64,000 nt of DNA from Microbacterium immunditiarum (GTDB lineage Bacteria; Actinomycetota; Actinomycetes; Actinomycetales; Microbacteriaceae). A model generated the notes under the pieces. That model saw only the letters and a list, made by a program, of their open reading frames with translations. It did not search any database and had not been told where the DNA came from. Every line of letters starts with the position of its first letter. The stretch's first letter is position 1. Both the position numbers and the translations under genes were made by a program. The stretch is taken from positions 1,984,001 to 2,048,000 of the forward strand of contig NZ_JACCBV010000001.1 of assembly GCF_013409785.1 (NCBI RefSeq), given 5' to 3'. Shown here piece by piece: positions 63,121 through 64,000 of this stretch.

Positions 63121-64000
63121 ATGTCCCCGCAAGACGCTTCACCGTTCGACGACCTGACCGCCTTCCTCGACAGCGCGCTGTCGGCCGTCGACTGGCAGGC
63201 GGTCGAAGAGTTCTTCGCGACTGTACGGCCGTTCGTTCCGCTGGCGATCGCCGGCATCGTCGTGTGGAGCCTGTGGCTCTACCGCTTCACGCTGTCGCGC
63301 TTCGCCCGGCCGATCCGCAACAGCCATCGCGAGACGACGTCGGTCGTCGTCCCGTCGTTCCACGAGGACCCCGACATCCTCATGAGATGCCTCGACTCGT
63401 GGCGGTCTCAGGACCCTGACGAGATCATCATCGTGCTCGACGTCGCGGACCTCGAGGCGTACGACCGCATCGTCGCGCTGGGGGACCCGCGCGTTCGACC
63501 GATCCTCTTCGAGCACGTCGGCAAGCGGTCGGCGCTGGGCGCCGGCATCCGTCTCGCCCGGTTCGATGTGCTCGTGCTGACCGACTCCGACACCGCGTGG
63601 CGCGACGGACTGCTGCGCGCGGTGCAGATGCCCTTCATCGATCCGCGCGTCGGCGGCGTCGGCACGCACCAGAACGTGTATCAGCGCCGCTCGAGCGTGT
63701 GGCGCCGGGTCGCGGACTGGCTCGTCGACCTGCGCTATTACGACTACGTGCCCGCCATGGGCCGCGCGGGCGCCGTTCCCTGCCTTTCCGGACGGACGGC
63801 CGCCTACCGACGCCGTGCGGTCCTGCCGGTGCTCGACCACCTCGAGAACGAGTTCTTCCTCGGGCGTCGCTGCATCGCGGGTGACGACGGCCGGCTCACC
63901 TGGCTGGTGCTGGCATCCGGTTACCGCACGGTGCACCAGTCGGACGCCCGCGCGCTGTCGATGTTCCCCGACACGCTGCGCGCCTTCGTCAAGCAGCGCG
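63121..64000 (+). CDS. Processive family 2 glycosyltransferase (5' part)
   Basis: The first 293 residues of a membrane GT2 enzyme of the hyaluronan/cellulose-synthase type, cut by the window end. A transmembrane helix lies at about 38-56 (FVPLAIAGIVVWSLWLYRF). The GT-A domain starts TTSVVVPSFHEDPDILMRCL near 73. The metal-binding DxD is VLTDSDTAWRDGL near 153, the acceptor region SGRTAAYRRRAVLPVLDHL near 219 and the catalytic-base region AGDDGRLTWLVLA near 252. The window ends at FVKQR, just where the QxxRW motif should begin. AAGGAG stands 4 nt before the ATG. It probably makes and exports a surface polysaccharide; the sugar is unknown. Confidence 0.9.
   Translation, partial: MSPQDASPFDDLTAFLDSALSAVDWQAVEEFFATVRPFVPLAIAGIVVWSLWLYRFTLSRFARPIRNSHRETTSVVVPSFHEDPDILMRCLDSWRSQDPDEIIIVLDVADLEAYDRIVALGDPRVRPILFEHVGKRSALGAGIRLARFDVLVLTDSDTAWRDGLLRAVQMPFIDPRVGGVGTHQNVYQRRSSVWRRVADWLVDLRYYDYVPAMGRAGAVPCLSGRTAAYRRRAVLPVLDHLENEFFLGRRCIAGDDGRLTWLVLASGYRTVHQSDARALSMFPDTLRAFVKQR

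Noticed and set aside
62898..63419. 173-residue open frame before the glycosyltransferase gene
   Set aside because: It overlaps the real GT2 gene in another frame and shows no family features.

Overview
The window is an ordinary-looking stretch of chromosome from a high-GC actinobacterium, most likely a member of the Microbacteriaceae close to Microbacterium. This is inferred from the roughly 70% GC sequence, frequent GTG starts, actinobacteria-specific families (DUF501, DUF4245, DUF4307, DUF6264-like, short-chain Z-isoprenyl synthase, MetPS, LemA next to an HtpX-like protease) and two gene orders that match Mycobacterium: mfd-mazG-eno-ftsB-DUF501 (Rv1020-Rv1025) and greA-DUF4307-trhA-uppS-phoH-fumC-xseBA-ispH-ychF (Rv1080-Rv1112). 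I saw no rRNA, CRISPR array, insertion sequence, prophage or plasmid gene, and no complete novel defence system.

Layout. 1-8.6 kb: 3' part of mfd, a small zinc-ribbon gene, gdhA, a hexapeptide-repeat protein that lacks the carbonic anhydrase histidines, a frameshifted remnant of an alanine/glycine:cation symporter, nhaA with a structured leader, mazG and hisS. 8.6-18.1 kb: a VOC protein, an AraC regulator, the metPS transporter, an O-methyltransferase, eno, ftsB, DUF501, a mycosin-like subtilase and ndh. 18.1-31.2 kb (accessory flavour): an odd tRNA-Leu(UAA) with a short variable arm, a nucleoside deaminase fragment, a divergent TetR/SDR pair with clear operators, a sugar-dehydrogenase-like lipoprotein, a racemase-like/lactone oxidase pair preceded by a 9-codon ORF, LemA/HtpX, two YcaQ-like proteins, an AI-2E-family permease and ilvA. 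31.2-49.9 kb: greA, DUF4307, trhA, uppS, an aminotransferase, phoH, a two-component system, the fumC-carbonic anhydrase-DUF4245-xseB-xseA operon, ispH, an ECF sigma/anti-sigma pair and the divergent fbaA/glpX pair. 49.9-64 kb: rmuC, a DEDDh exonuclease, a methyltransferase/reductase/methyltransferase/HAD operon, ychF, yjdM, an MFS exporter, several small domain proteins, an EI24 membrane protein and the start of a processive glycosyltransferase.

How it works together. The core content is central carbon metabolism and gluconeogenesis (eno, fbaA, glpX, fumC, gdhA), respiration (ndh), DNA and transcription maintenance (mfd, xseAB, rmuC, greA, YcaQ-like), isoprenoid supply (ispH, uppS) and ion or amino-acid transport (nhaA, metPS).

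The most striking regulatory pattern is that about 19 start codons sit 6-8 nt downstream of a TANNNT hexamer, which indicates that much of the window is transcribed as leaderless mRNA. The best candidates for something undescribed are the nhaA leader RNA, the leaderless 9-codon ORF coupled to the racemase-like gene, and the short-variable-arm tRNA-Leu(UAA). All three rest on sequence reading alone.
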